A DNA stretch of 36,255 nt, from the NCBI GenBank assembly GCA_001179505.1, contig CDMY01000256.1, positions 1 through 36,255 of the forward strand. The letters are read 5' to 3'. The notes below the pieces were generated by a model that saw nothing but the letters and a program-made list of their open reading frames with translations, was not told where the DNA came from and made no database searches. Position 1 is the first letter of the stretch, and the number at the start of each line of letters is the position of its first letter. The position numbers were made by a program, and so were the translations under genes. The DNA is from Vitrella brassicaformis (taxonomy: Eukaryota > Sar > Vitrellaceae). Of the stretch, positions 10,701 through 22,805 are shown piece by piece.

Positions 10701-13700
10701 TGTACCTCTATCTCTCGTCTGTAGTGCTCCGAGCCGCTGGAGTGGACCAGGGCCCCACTGAGGTCCAACACATCAAGTTGCGCGCCGCTGATGCCCTGGC
10801 GGACAGACAGAAAGACAGAAAGAAAGAAGAGACAGACACGCACACACACAGGCGGATGATACGATCGATACACACGCGTCAACGAACGTCAGAGTGTATT
10901 GACTTGACTGCATTGACTGACTCCTTACATACCCTGATGAGTGCCGTAATGCCAGGATACGGCGCATCGACCCCAGACAGCCTCAGCTCCCTAACACACT
11001 CACATACACACATATGCACACACATGCACACACAGAGGCGCCATGTAGAGACCGCCAGTCGTCCATCCCCTCCCTCCCTCCCTCCCTGCCACCCACCTGA
11101 GTCGGGTGAATGGGTGTGTGCACAACGCATTAGGGGCTTCTCTAGGGTCGCCATTCGATGGGCCTGCCCTCGGTCTGCTGACGTTGTCGCCCTCTTTGCT
11201 GAGGCTCCTGTGGCTGAGGAGGGCCCCAAGGCGAGCGAGGAAGGACTCGGTCAGATGGGTCTCACTGGAGGAGATGTCGAGGATCTGGAGGTCTGGAAGG
11301 GACGCTAGGGCGTCGGCGAAGCGACAGGCCGTGGCCCTGGGCAGCCACCGCAATTCGAGACCTGGGTAGACAGACAGACAGACAGACCATCAGTCAGTCA
11401 GTCGAGCCATTCAAGATTGCATCTCTCTCTGGCCAGGCCAGGCCAGGCCAGAGATCTATGGAGGGCTCGACCGGACCCACCCGTTAATTAATGAATGACA
11501 TTCACAGCTAGCTAGCTAGCTCACCAGGCATGACCATCGACTTGAGCCGCTTGGCGACTGCGATGTAGGCGACGAACTCTGTGAGCTCGTAGGGGGGCAC
11601 CGACTCTTGGTGGCCGCCGCACAACGTCAATATCTCCTCGGGCGCTATCCTACACACACACACACACACACACAGGGCGGCACATCACATTCATTCAGTG
11701 TAGCAATCTGTGGGTGGGTGTTGCGCGCCTTCCTTTGGCATGGACGCACCGCACCTTCGCAGTGTGTGCATGACCCAGTTGGGCAGGTTGGGATTGACGG
11801 TGACGTACGGCGCCAGCAGCTCGCGAGTTGGGGAATGCGGGCCCGTCTTGCCGTGAAGCGGACACAAGCTGCATGCGCCAACACACACGTACAAACTGTA
11901 CCCACGCTGTGCACTGAGGTGTGTGTGTGTGTGTGTCGGTCTGACGTGTCGTACCCGGTTTGGAGGGTCCGGCACGTGGCTGCGAATGTGCTGACTTGGA
12001 TGGCGGGCATGGCCTGGGGGCCGGCGTGCTCGTAGATCAGACGTCGCACCTGCTGCGCGCACAGCAGCTTGACCAAGTTGCACTGCACACATGTATCACA
12101 TACGTCACATGACATGACATGACATGAATGCATGTGGGTGTGGTGTGTGGGCGGGCAAACATGCCTCTTGGTTCTGTCGTTGGGCTCGCTGACGCCACAC
12201 AGCGATTCGGTCGGCCTCGTCACGCAAACTCCGCTCCAGCCCCTCTGGCAGACTCACCTCCTGAAGACACACATACACACCACACCCACACCGACATGAA
12301 TGCATTCATGTCAATGCATTCATGTCGGTGTCTGTGTACTGCATATACTAGTCGTCAGCGCCTTGACTGACTCGACTCACCTACCTACCTTGAGTACGGC
12401 AGCCAGGTTGGCCTCCTGCACGTACTGCAACACATACGCACTGTTGTTCCTACACACACACACACACACACACACAGCCAAAGAGACAGACAGACGGGCA
12501 TCAATCGCATCAGTCAGGCAGACAAACGGGTCATCCATCCATCCATCAGTCATCTATCTCATCCCGCCCGCCTGCTTGCTTACATGTTGAGCAGTCCCCG
12601 GCCCCCATACTGCTCCTGTGTTGCGGCCGTCTCGGACGTCTGGACCACGATCCTGTCGTTGAACTTGAACCACGGGCCCCCAGGGCCTTGGGGGCGAATG
12701 AGTGCGTAGTAGTGGCCGCTGAAGATCTCCCCCTGGTGGACCAGCACCGCGTGCAGATGGTATGTGGAGAGCGAGGGGTCGGCCGCCGGCATGATGGACG
12801 AGAGGTCGAGGGTGGCGGGGTACTCGAACCTGTCGTTGACCTTCTCCATGTCGAACGCTCCACTCTGATGATACATAAGGAATAGATGGATGGATGGATG
12901 GATGAATGGAGAGGGAGAGGGGGAGGGGGAGGGGGAGGGGCCAACATTATCTGCTGGTGTCTGTCTCTTTGTCTGTGTGTCTGTCTGTCTGTTGTGTTTG
13001 GGTACACACATACATACCGCGTTGATGATGTCCCTGAAGCGCTTGAGCTGGAAGCGTAGGACGGCGGGGAGCTTGCGGAAACTGCAGTCAATCAGTCACA
13101 TACATACACACAAGAGGGAGGGAGGGAGGGAGGGAGGGATGGTGCGTGCACTGCGCAGAACCGCACCACCTTCTGTCTACTCACTCACTCACTCACCGTA
13201 TGCGTCTCTTGGCCTTCTGTCTGCCGTGCTGGTGCCCGGCATCATACTTGTTGACGCCATCGAGTATCTCCTCCTGCACACCAAACACCACACACACCCA
13301 CAGGGGCGGGCGCACAGAAGGTATGTATGTATGTGTCCCTCCCTCCCTCCCTCCCTCCCTCCATGTGTCAGTCAGGTCAGTGCCAATCAATCAATGTCTG
13401 TATTCATGTGTGTGTGTGTGTGTGTGTGTGTACCTCGGTGTACTTCTTGATGGACTGGTGGAGGTCTTGCATGCCCTCGACGTTGAGGGGGACGTGGAGG
13501 AAGGTCTCCGTACGGCGCGAGGTCAAGCACACATCGACGCAGTCTGTCAGCGTCTCTATCTCACCTGACACAGTCACACAAATAGACAGACAGACAGACA
13601 GACGTACACAATGAATGAATGCACCCACCCTCCTTCCTTCCCTTCATGTAATCAATCCCCTCCCTGTGCACTGCACTGCACTGCACTGCACTGCACGTGT

Positions 13701-14746
13701 GTGTGTCTGACCGACCCTCAAAGAGTGCCTTGATGCTCAGCGCCTCCTCGGCGTCCGTCTGCACCACACCTTGGCCCTCCCCCGACCCCTCAATCCTAGC
13801 CCGCTTGAGCCGGATGGTGCCGCTGCCGGCGGTCTTGGGCTTGGCCTTGTCCTCGAGTGCGTCAAAGAGCAGGAGCTCGAGCTCATGCGTGTCGTTCTGC
13901 ACACTGGCGTGCTCCGACGTCCAACCGAAGGCCCTCATCAGCGGCCACGTGCTGACGGGGCTGCTGGACCGCTGCAGCTGCCCGAAGACCTCTTGCAGCG
14001 CACGCGTGATGGACAGGCGCTTGTACCCCACGCCCAAACCACCACCGGCCGGCCCCCCCACCGCCACTCCCACTCCGTCTGTCACGTCACTGGTGGCCGT
14101 GGTCATTGAGGTGAGCGACAGCTGGTCTGGCCAGCGCACCACGATATCGTCCCCCGCTGTTGCGCCACTGCGGCCGAGCGGCATCGGGTTGGTGGCTGAT
14201 GTGTGTGATATCGATGCGGCGCCTGTGCTGGCCTCCATGTCCTCCTCGGTGAGGGAATCCACATCACTGAGGGTGGGGGTGGGGTAGACCAGCCGCCGGA
14301 ATGACGGCAGATGGAAGAGGCCTTGCAGGTTCACGTTCAGGTAGCACGTGGCGCCGTGGTTCTCCAGGCCACACGGTACGTGGCGCTGGGCAGCAAACTG
14401 CACACACACAGACACACAGACAGAAAGAGAGATGTCCGAAACGAATAAAAGACACAGACAGAGACAGACAGACAGACCGACCAACATGTAGGTGTGACGC
14501 ATCCAGCCAGCCATCCATTTCCTGTCCTGTGCATTAATTATCCCATTTCCCGTGCACGTCTTTTCTCACCATTTCAAGTGGCTCTGCCGCCCCCGCTCCC
14601 GCCTGCGGCAAGGCTATGTGCGGCAGCTGCTGCGCCCGTCGAGAGGCCTCCTCCGAGTCCGTGCCATCCTGATGCCCTGGGTCGGTGGCTGCGATAAGCG
14701 CTATCACGGTGGAAAGCGGCAGCGGCAGTGATGTGCCTTGCGACAT
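7778..14746 (-). CDS. USP7-like ubiquitin-specific protease fused to a leucine-rich-repeat region
   Basis: Twenty-one exons, minus strand: 14746-14570, 14397-13716, 13564-13434, 13273-13197, 13081-13018, 12864-12584, 12449-12389, 12260-12165, 12082-11955, 11868-11755, 11649-11525, 11361-11097, 10990-10933, 10795-10706, 10567-10436, 10198-10114 (start uncertain, possibly 10205), 10008-9724, 9606-9490, 9283-8742, 8599-8434, 8226-7778. They sum to 4,125 nt, 1,374 residues, in one frame. Residues ~65-500 are a C19 ubiquitin protease: Cys box GLENHGATCYLN (Cys77), FGWTSEHASVQNDTHEL, NKYDAG, LPAVLRFQLKRF, His box GEIFSGHYYAL (His428), WFKFND (446-447), then NNSAYVLQYVQEANLAAVL. This order and wording match USP7/HAUSP, but no MATH domain precedes it. 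Residues ~520-990 hold a possible F-box-like helix region and ribonuclease-inhibitor-type LRRs (LQILDISSS, LRELRLSG, LDVLDLSG, ICDLDLSRN, LTNLDLRG, LVIDLRDNDL). The rest has a Gln-rich stretch and a Pro/His-rich stretch of unknown role. The junction at 12165/12082 uses a GC donor. If that is wrong, two genes abut here. Confidence 0.78.
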
Positions 14747-15397
14747 GCCGATGCCTTCCGAGGACTGTGGTGCAAACCTAGAGGGGCTGCCGTGGAGTCG
14801 GCAAAGGAAACCGAGAGGAACAGCTGAAATGACCTGTCACTACACTAGTATGTGTATCTATCCTATCCTATCCTCGTAGCCGCTTCTTGAGGGCAACTCG
14901 ACCTGCAAGCTCAAGAGCTCGCATCCATCTCAGCCGTCACGCCGCCTGCGGTCCCTTCCTAAAATGGCTGCTGCTGTCTCAGAGCTGAAAATCATATTTC
15001 AGCGTTTCAGATGGTACTTTGTGCTCACGACGACACCCTACATACCACACCAAAGACTTCGATCTTTGCGCATTATGCACAAAACTGTCTGTCCTACAGA
15101 CGTCATCCTCACAAGCGTACAACGAGCCGCGCACTCACAAAAAGTGCCATCACGACCCCCTCCCTCCCCTCCCTCAGCCTACGAGTACAAACACGTGATG
15201 ACTGATTAATTCGCTCCCACTCAGCCAGCCCTCATTAAGGCTCTGCTCCATCCATCCATCCGCCGTGTAAGACAAGACGTGCAGAAGTGAAAAAGTGCCT
15301 TCGCATACGGCGCCCGTGCGACACTCATTTTCCACCGGCCAGTCAGCACATGGCGTGCAGTGCGATCTCGTGTGTGCGGTGTGCACACGCCTGTCGG
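14747..15397. other. Intergenic region upstream of the USP-LRR gene
   Basis: It holds the 5' region of the USP-LRR gene and the 3' region of the UMP-CMP kinase gene, both on the minus strand. On the minus strand the first exon frame stays open upstream of the chosen ATG to a CTCTAG|G acceptor-like site at ~14780, so a further 5' exon is possible. The only in-frame upstream ATGs I saw (for example in the CATCCATCTCAG area near 14930) run straight into stops. The stretch from 14960 to 15200 has no recognisable content. Confidence 0.5.
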
Positions 15398-16571
<1,174 letters not shown>

Positions 16572-16999
16572 GTTGCCTTGTTGCTGCTCCTCCTGTCCCT
16601 CCTGCTGCTGTCGTTGCTCCGGTTCTGGTGAGGGCGAGTTGGGATTTGGGTAAATGATGCGTGCTGATGGGAGGGCTGCTGGGCAGGCGGCTTGGACGAA
16701 CGCTCGCACGCGGTTGAGCCCACACCAACGCAACACACTCCCCGCTATCCTGACCTCGACAACAAACCACACCAACCAGCCGCCGTCGTTGGATGACAAC
16801 ACCAAATGTCGAGTGCCCGAACAGCTGACCACCCCACAAACAGGCCTTCTTTTCTCCCTCGACCCGCGGCTAAGCTCGCAAACAATGCCCGCAAAAACGC
16901 TGGAGGGGAGAAAAAGAGGGCTGCTGAAGATTCATGGCATCCTTGTCACTGTGGTGTTTTGATCGGATTCGGAGGAAAGGCGTTTTCATCGTTTTGCCG
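16572..16999. promoter_or_regulatory. Divergent promoter region between UMP-CMP kinase and phytyl ester synthase
   Basis: The two start codons point away from each other across 428 bp, so both promoters should lie here. The minus-strand frame of the kinase stays open through 16572-16832 and the plus-strand frame of the esterase is open from an upstream ATG at 16934, so alternative longer proteins on both sides would shrink the noncoding interval. No TATA box or other known element was recognised. Confidence 0.4.
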
Positions 17000-19900
17000 A
17001 TGGTTGTGCGGCGCTGGCGCTGCTCGGGTGTGTTTTTGGCGATTGCTGCGCCCCTATGCCTGTCTACGGCGTCTGCGGATCATCATCTGCAGCCGGCATT
17101 CGTTCGTCCGGCTGTGAGAAAACCACTCTCGTCCGTCGGCAGGCTGTCCAAGCACAAGCACCGACTGTCCACAGTGCATTCAGTGCAGCCGTCAACAGCC
17201 GAAGACATCGATGTCGAATCGCCGCCCGTCACTGCCAACGGCTATGTGGCACCCGGCACACAGCGGCCATCGCCATCACCCTTACAGCCACTGGGCGGCC
17301 CACCAGTGACGCCCGTCGAGGGCAGCTGGCCCGCATTTGCTATCGACGGCGTGCAATTCAGGCCACACAAAGATCCCGCCAGCCTCTCGCTGCGGCAGGA
17401 GGGCCGTCCACGTCGCGTGTTGGTGTATCTCCCCGGGCTGGATGGTACGGGGGATTACTCTTTTCGTCAGCTTGATGACCCCGGGCTGAGTGTGCACTAC
17501 GACGTGTGGCGGGTGCAGATCCCGTGGGACAACCAGCTGACCTACAGGCAGATACTCTACCTTACCGAACGGTGAGGGAGTGGGTGGGGGTCAATGCACA
17601 TGCATCTCGTCTGTGTGGCTGACTGAGTTTGCCTGCCTGGCTGCGTTTTGCAGCGGTCTGAGGGAGATCCAACGGATCTACTGTGGCGACTCGGTGCCTG
17701 AGAGGCCTTTTATCACGCTCATGGGGGAGAGCTTCGGAGGTGCGTGTGGTGTAGCCAATACATGGATCGAGTGGAGGGAGGAAGCACACCATTTCTGTCT
17801 GTCTGTCTGTGTGTCAGGTCTATTGAGCATCGGCCTCTCTCTCCGCCCCGATGCCGCCGACATTTACGAAACAGGTCAGCCCGCACTTGTCCACCGTGTC
17901 CTTTGTGCTTTCTGCTCATTCTCTGTCTGTGTCGCTGTTCATCTCAGTGGTGCCCGTGAACCCCGCCACATCGTTCCGAAAGACCTTTTGGCCGACCATC
18001 GGGCCCATCATCGCAGCCACACGAGGGCGGGTGAGGCACAAGCTCTTACACATTCACTCATTCATGCATGGACTAATCAAGGGATAACTAATGCATTACA
18101 CGAGGTTTGGCTGCCGCTCTTTCTCTCTCTCTCTCTCTCTGTGTCAGTTGTATGGCGTGGCGGCGCTGGCCTCGTTGGTCCCCACGGTGCCCGATTGGCC
18201 TCAGATGCTCTACTTCGGTGGGCGGGTCGTGTCAGCCGACCGACCAATGGAGCTCCTGGGGCAGTGGTGGACCAAGCTCAACAGATTCGCCACTAACGTA
18301 AGGAACCAAACACACTCACTGCTCACGTGCCACATTGAATAGACAGACGAAGTCTGTGTATGTGTGTGTCGTTTTATTTAGTTGTCGGCGGATCGGCTGA
18401 GTTTCCGGCTGACCCGTTGGCTGGACGAGGGCAGCCGGGCGGTGGAGAGACAGCTGGAGGCACTCACCATGACCACAGGGGGAGAGGGGGTCGCCTCGCC
18501 CACACTACCGTCTTACCTCTTCATGGGAGGTACGCACACGCACGCTCACACACATTGCTCACACACTCACACGTGTCGCAATTTCTGTCTGCACACAGGC
18601 ACGGCGGACAGGATGCTGCCGTCTGGGGAAGAGGCGCAGCGTCTGTATGACATATTTGCCGACATCAAGGGGCCACAAGCAGCGCAAGATCAGCTGAACC
18701 TCGTAGGTAGTAGGGAAGGATGCACGCCTCCACTCTTTCTCTCGTCATCCTCCAATTCTCCCGGCATGCAGGTGTTGCTGCAGGGCGCCGGGCACTGGGC
18801 GTTCGACAGCCGGTCCAACATGACGGACATCATCCTCTCATCACTTCCGCCAGCTGTGCGGGTCACACCGGGCAAACAACGACCTGTGGGCGAGTTTGAT
18901 GACTTCCGGACACCCGATGTCGAGGTGAGACCCCCTACCACCTATCTATTGTCGTTGCTTCCACATCCCGCAGATGTGTCACTCCCTGTGTGTGTAGGCT
19001 GAGATGCAGCGGGCCCCTCTGATCCCCTGGATCGCCGCAGAGACAGAGAGGCTGCTGTCCCCTGTGTTCTTCTCCACCAACGCACACAACGGCAGGAGAG
19101 AACGGTCAGGCAACTACACGCAGCTGTTTGACAGCCACACACCCATTTTTTCGTCTTTCTTTCCCTCAGGGGTCTGCACGCGCTCATGAGAAGCATGCCG
19201 GGCGACTTCTCAGCACCAGACGAGCAGGCAGATCGGCAATTCGAAGACAACAACGCAGAGCAGGCCCCGGCCCAGGCGGGGATGACGGTTGAGGAAGAGG
19301 AGGAGCTGGTGGGGACGGGCCTGAGCAGCCTCTTCCCCCGGATGGAGGAGTGGGACAATCAGTCTCTCCGGAAGATCCCCCTGGACAGGCCTGTGCTGCT
19401 CGTGGGCAACCACAATCTCTTCGGGTTCGAGGCCCCACTCATCATTTCACGATTCCTACGGGTCAGAGCGGAGGGAAGGAGGGAGGGGGAGAGGGATAAC
19501 ACTAACACACAAGAGCCAGGCCAGCGGTATTCTCTCTGGTGGCATTCGTTGTTCAGGAGGTGGGCATCTGTCCGCGTGCGTTGGCGCATCCGTTCTTCTT
19601 CCAGCCGCTGCACTATCTCTTCGGCGACCACCGCAACAACAAGAACGGTTACAATGGCTACAGTGACAACGACGACGCGCTGTCCTCGTCCACCAGGCAG
19701 CCCCAGACCATTGATCTGTTCCGGCCGCTGCCCGAGGACAACTACACGCTCATCAGCAAGCTGTGGCGGTCATTCGACGTGGGAGACTTCCACAAGCGGT
19801 TCGGTGCTGTGGAGGTGAGCAAGCGCGCCTACTACCGCCTGCTGCAGCAGAAAGGTGGGCACAGCACAGCACAGCACAGGAGGGCGCAATGCATTCAATG

Positions 19901-20881
19901 ACGACACTGGTGGATGGATGGATGGATCGATGGCTCTCTGTCTGTGTGTCCCAGAGTGCATTTTGCTGTACCCTGGTGGCCTCAAAGAGGTGTGCATGAC
20001 ATGAGGATGGATGCAGAGACAGACAGAACGCAAGAATACTGCCTGCCACGTGTTGGATGTGTTGCCCTTTCTGTCGTCCCTTCTGTCTGTCTATCGTCAG
20101 GCCTTTCACGAGCGGTCGCAGAAGTACCAGCTCTTATGGGACGATCAGGAAGGTACGCACCCCTTGTCAAAGACAGACAGACAGACAGAGATGTTATCCT
20201 TCCTCCCACCCCCCTTCGCGCGCTGCAGATTTCCTGCGCATGGCGGCGCGGTTCAACGCCACCATCATCCCCTTCTCAGGTGAATGACAACAGCACGTTC
20301 AGGTCAACAGGCCTTGTGCAGTTAACAGTCTTGTCTTGTCTTGTTTGTCGCGTCGTGTTTTTGCAGCTGTGGGGTGTTCTGACGTCTTCACCATCGTGCT
20401 GGACAAGCGCGAGGTGCTCAACCTGCCTTTCGTCGGCGAGCGGCTCAAACGACGCGCACAAGCATGTACGCCCAAATAATGAAAGCCATGGTCCCATGTT
20501 TGTGTGTCCCTCCATCTACCGTCCTGTTGTTCAGTTCCCCGTGCGTCTGATTTCCCGCCGTTCGTGCCGCCCATTCCCCTGCCGTCGCTGCGGACGGGGG
20601 GCGGCGAGCGGCCCTATCTCCTCTTCGGACGACCTATGGACCTGACGGGCGTAGATGCGGCTGACAAGGAGAGTTGCCAGGCACTCTACGAGCAGGTGAG
20701 CCAACCAGACAGACACAAGAGGTGTGGTCATCTGACTGAGTGCACTCATTCATTCATTCATTCATCATGCATTCATTTGTTGGCTTCCTTCTTGCCGTGG
20801 GTGTGGTCAGCTGCGTGGTGAGGTTGAGAGCGGCGTGCAGACCTTGCTGGAGGCCAGGGAAAAGGACCCCTTCAGGTAACA

Positions 20882-20915
<34 letters not shown>

Positions 20916-21087
20916 CATGCGACAATGCCACACTCTGTCTGTGCGGTGTGGTGTGGTGGTCAGGCGAGGTCCCCGACGCTGGGCGTATGAGTTGCGCCAC
21001 CGGCGGAAGGCACCGTCAGTCTCGAGCATCAACCTGCCGCAAGCCAACGAATGGGAGATGCCCATGCCGACAGAGGGCGGGAGGTGA
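17000..21087 (+). CDS. Plastid phytyl ester synthase / diacylglycerol acyltransferase (esterase plus LPLAT domains)
   Basis: Eighteen exons: 17000-17571, 17654-17739, 17818-17874, 17948-18030, 18148-18297, 18382-18529, 18599-18702, 18772-18924, 18998-19104, 19170-19461, 19557-19854, 19955-19989, 20101-20152, 20229-20279, 20367-20465, 20535-20695, 20811-20875, 20964-21087 (2,637 nt, 878 residues), all phases consistent. The N-terminus is a bipartite plastid leader: signal peptide with hydrophobic run VFLAIAAPLCLSTASA, then a basic Ser/Pro-rich transit segment. The alpha/beta-hydrolase half has LVYLPGLDGTGDY, nucleophile elbow LMGESFGG (Ser217), GTADRMLPS (Asp369) and GAGHWAF (His408). The second half is an LPLAT/DAGAT acyltransferase with VGNHNLFGFEAPL (565-576) and LLYPGGLKEAFH (687-698). 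This is the layout of plant PES1/PES2, which esterify phytol and fatty acids freed from chlorophyll and galactolipids. An in-frame ATG at 16934 would add 22 residues ahead of the signal peptide; 17000 gives the cleaner leader. Confidence 0.92.
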
Positions 21088-21734
21088 CAGTGACGCCATA
21101 TCACGTACCAAGGGGCCTTCGACGAAGGGCAATGGAATGCCGTCCGGTTGTGTACAGAGAGAGGGGGACTGACTGTCATATGTGTGTATGTGTGTGGTGT
21201 CAATAGCGAGGGAGGCGATGATCGCAATCAATGTGGTGTGCAACCAACCGAGTTTTTCCGGCATGTTCATGTGGATCAGTCAGGTGCGGGAGAAGAGGTA
21301 GAGGTAAAAATCTATGCACTTAGGCGATAGCGTGGTTTGTGTGTGTGAGTGAACGGTCGATGGCGTGGTCTGCCAATGGAGTGGAGAACCAAACTTGTCT
21401 GATGGGTTGCTTGGATGTCACAGCTGACATGGTAGAGAGTGAATGGGATGAAGAAACGTGCGCCTCGCTTGCCAAAAATTTAGAGACAATCAAGTCTTTC
21501 CCCTCCATCTGGCCTGGTGCGTGGTCACGCAATGCATCCACATATGGATTCGTCTGCTGCCCTGGATCGGCTCACCCCCCACACACGACACACACGAATA
21601 CTCTACACACACGGCACCAACCACACTACCAAGGCAAGCGAAATGCAGCCACGTAGATAGCAATAGAGAGATCTCATACGGCCAAAATGCACCAACCCAC
21701 CCACCGCCCACTTGCCCAACTCCGACACATCCCA
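21088..21734. other. Intergenic region between convergent genes
   Basis: The esterase gene and the light-harvesting gene end facing each other across 647 bp. The sequence is less repetitive than most gaps here, with CACACACGACACACACG tracts near 21580-21610. Short frames on both strands (for example 21339-21656) show no known motif, and no splice-linked exon was found. It probably contains the 3' UTRs of both genes. Confidence 0.6.
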
Positions 21735-22635
21735 TCAGAGAGAGAAAGGCGACTTGCCGGGGAAGACCAGCGACTGCACCATCAGGCCAATGATGGCAAT
21801 CATGGCGAGTCGGCCGTTCTTGACCTCCTTCAGCCGCAGGTCGTCCATCTGCGCCTGGCTCTTGCCCTTGCTGAAGTTGAGCGGGTCGAAGCCGTAGTTG
21901 CCGATCTCGTTGTTGACGTAGTTGCCCCCGAAGTCCTTGTCCAGGTTGGCCAGCTCAACCATTCCACATGCGGCAATGATCTGCAGGTGCACCGCCAGAG
22001 GGTTCTTGCTCACGGCCTCGAAGCCCACGAAGTCACGGCCGGGCAAATGGATGCCAAGGGCAGTCACTGCAGTGTCACACAAACGGACGGAGAGGGGGAG
22101 ATCAGATCAGCAGGTGGTTGACGGTCGATGTGTTGTTGCGTGTGTGTCTTAGCTACCAAGCCATCCGACGACGGCGAGCATGGCGACTCTGCCGTTTTTG
22201 AGCTCAGCAGCCCGCATCCACTCCAGGTTCAGCTGGTCGGACAACAGAAACGGATCTGACATACCAAACACACACACACTCAGTTCACACAGTGAGTGTC
22301 ATAGCAAAAGGCAATCTTCTCACCGAAGCCGACATCTCCCGCCATGCTCTTGTCAAGCTTGGACGGCCTGATGGATGGATGGATGGATCAGTGAGTGAGA
22401 AGGCAACACACCAGCGATGGAAGCACCAGACGAACAAGATCTCACTCAGTGTGTGTCATTGTGACCTCATGAGGAATGGGAGTGACTGGCTCATCTCTGC
22501 CTGCATCCTGACATCGCTCCTGGGCGCCGCTGCAGTGCGTCGGAGGGAAGGCAGGGACCCTGCTGACGGCACGAAGGCCTCGCCCGCAGACGCACAAGAG
22601 ATCAGGGCAGCGACCACAACCGCAACGAGCGCCAT
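21735..22635 (-). CDS. Light-harvesting chlorophyll-binding protein (FCP/LHC superfamily)
   Basis: Four exons, minus strand: 22635-22466, 22367-22324, 22255-22157, 22066-21735 (645 nt, 214 residues). The leader is bipartite: signal peptide LVAVVVAALISCASAGEA, then Phe21 in FVPSAG at the predicted cleavage point, the Phe-containing motif typical of red-lineage complex plastids. Helix 1 carries the chlorophyll-binding motif RAAELKNGRVAMLAVVGW (86-103); helix 3 carries LRLKEVKNGRLAMIAIIG (181-198); helix 2 lies around NPLAVHLQIIAACGMVEL (126-143). The conserved Glu and Arg of helices 1 and 3 (Glu89/Arg94 and Glu185/Arg190) form the cross-braced core. The length and short stromal loops fit fucoxanthin-chlorophyll-type antennae of chromists and chromerids rather than green-plant LHCs. 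An in-frame ATG at 22662 is an alternative start. The protein should sit in the thylakoid membrane and feed excitation to the photosystems. Confidence 0.93.
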
Positions 22636-22805
22636 ATCCACAACAGCAGAGCAGAGAATCACCAGGAGATCTGTCGGCTCTGTTTACGATTTTTCTGGCG
22701 GCGCGCATTTGCGAGCTTAGAAAGGCAATCAGCTGGGCATTCATTTCATCCATCCCCAGCGGACACGACGAGACGGAAGAACATCAGCAGAGTCAGTGTG
22801 TTCCG
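22636..22805. promoter_or_regulatory. 170-bp divergent promoter between LHC and decarboxylase genes
   Basis: Start codons at 22635 (minus) and 22806 (plus) leave 170 bp for two promoters and two 5' UTRs. The segment includes ACGATTTTTCTGGCGGCGCGCATTTGCG near 22687-22714 and a CATTTCATCCATCC run at about 22740-22755, but no element I can name. Shared regulation, for example by light, is possible but not shown by the sequence. Confidence 0.4.

Noticed and set aside
11691-12092. Minus-strand frame starting MCAVQLGQ as an independent LRR gene start
   Set aside because: It crosses the exon 12082-11955 in a frame with no protein-like features and only becomes the real frame in the next exon; the spliced frame across 11955/11868 is better supported.
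22442-22753. Minus-strand frame with many Cys codons upstream of the LHC gene
   Set aside because: It overlaps the LHC first exon in another frame; the LHC frame has the leader and continues in phase into three further exons.
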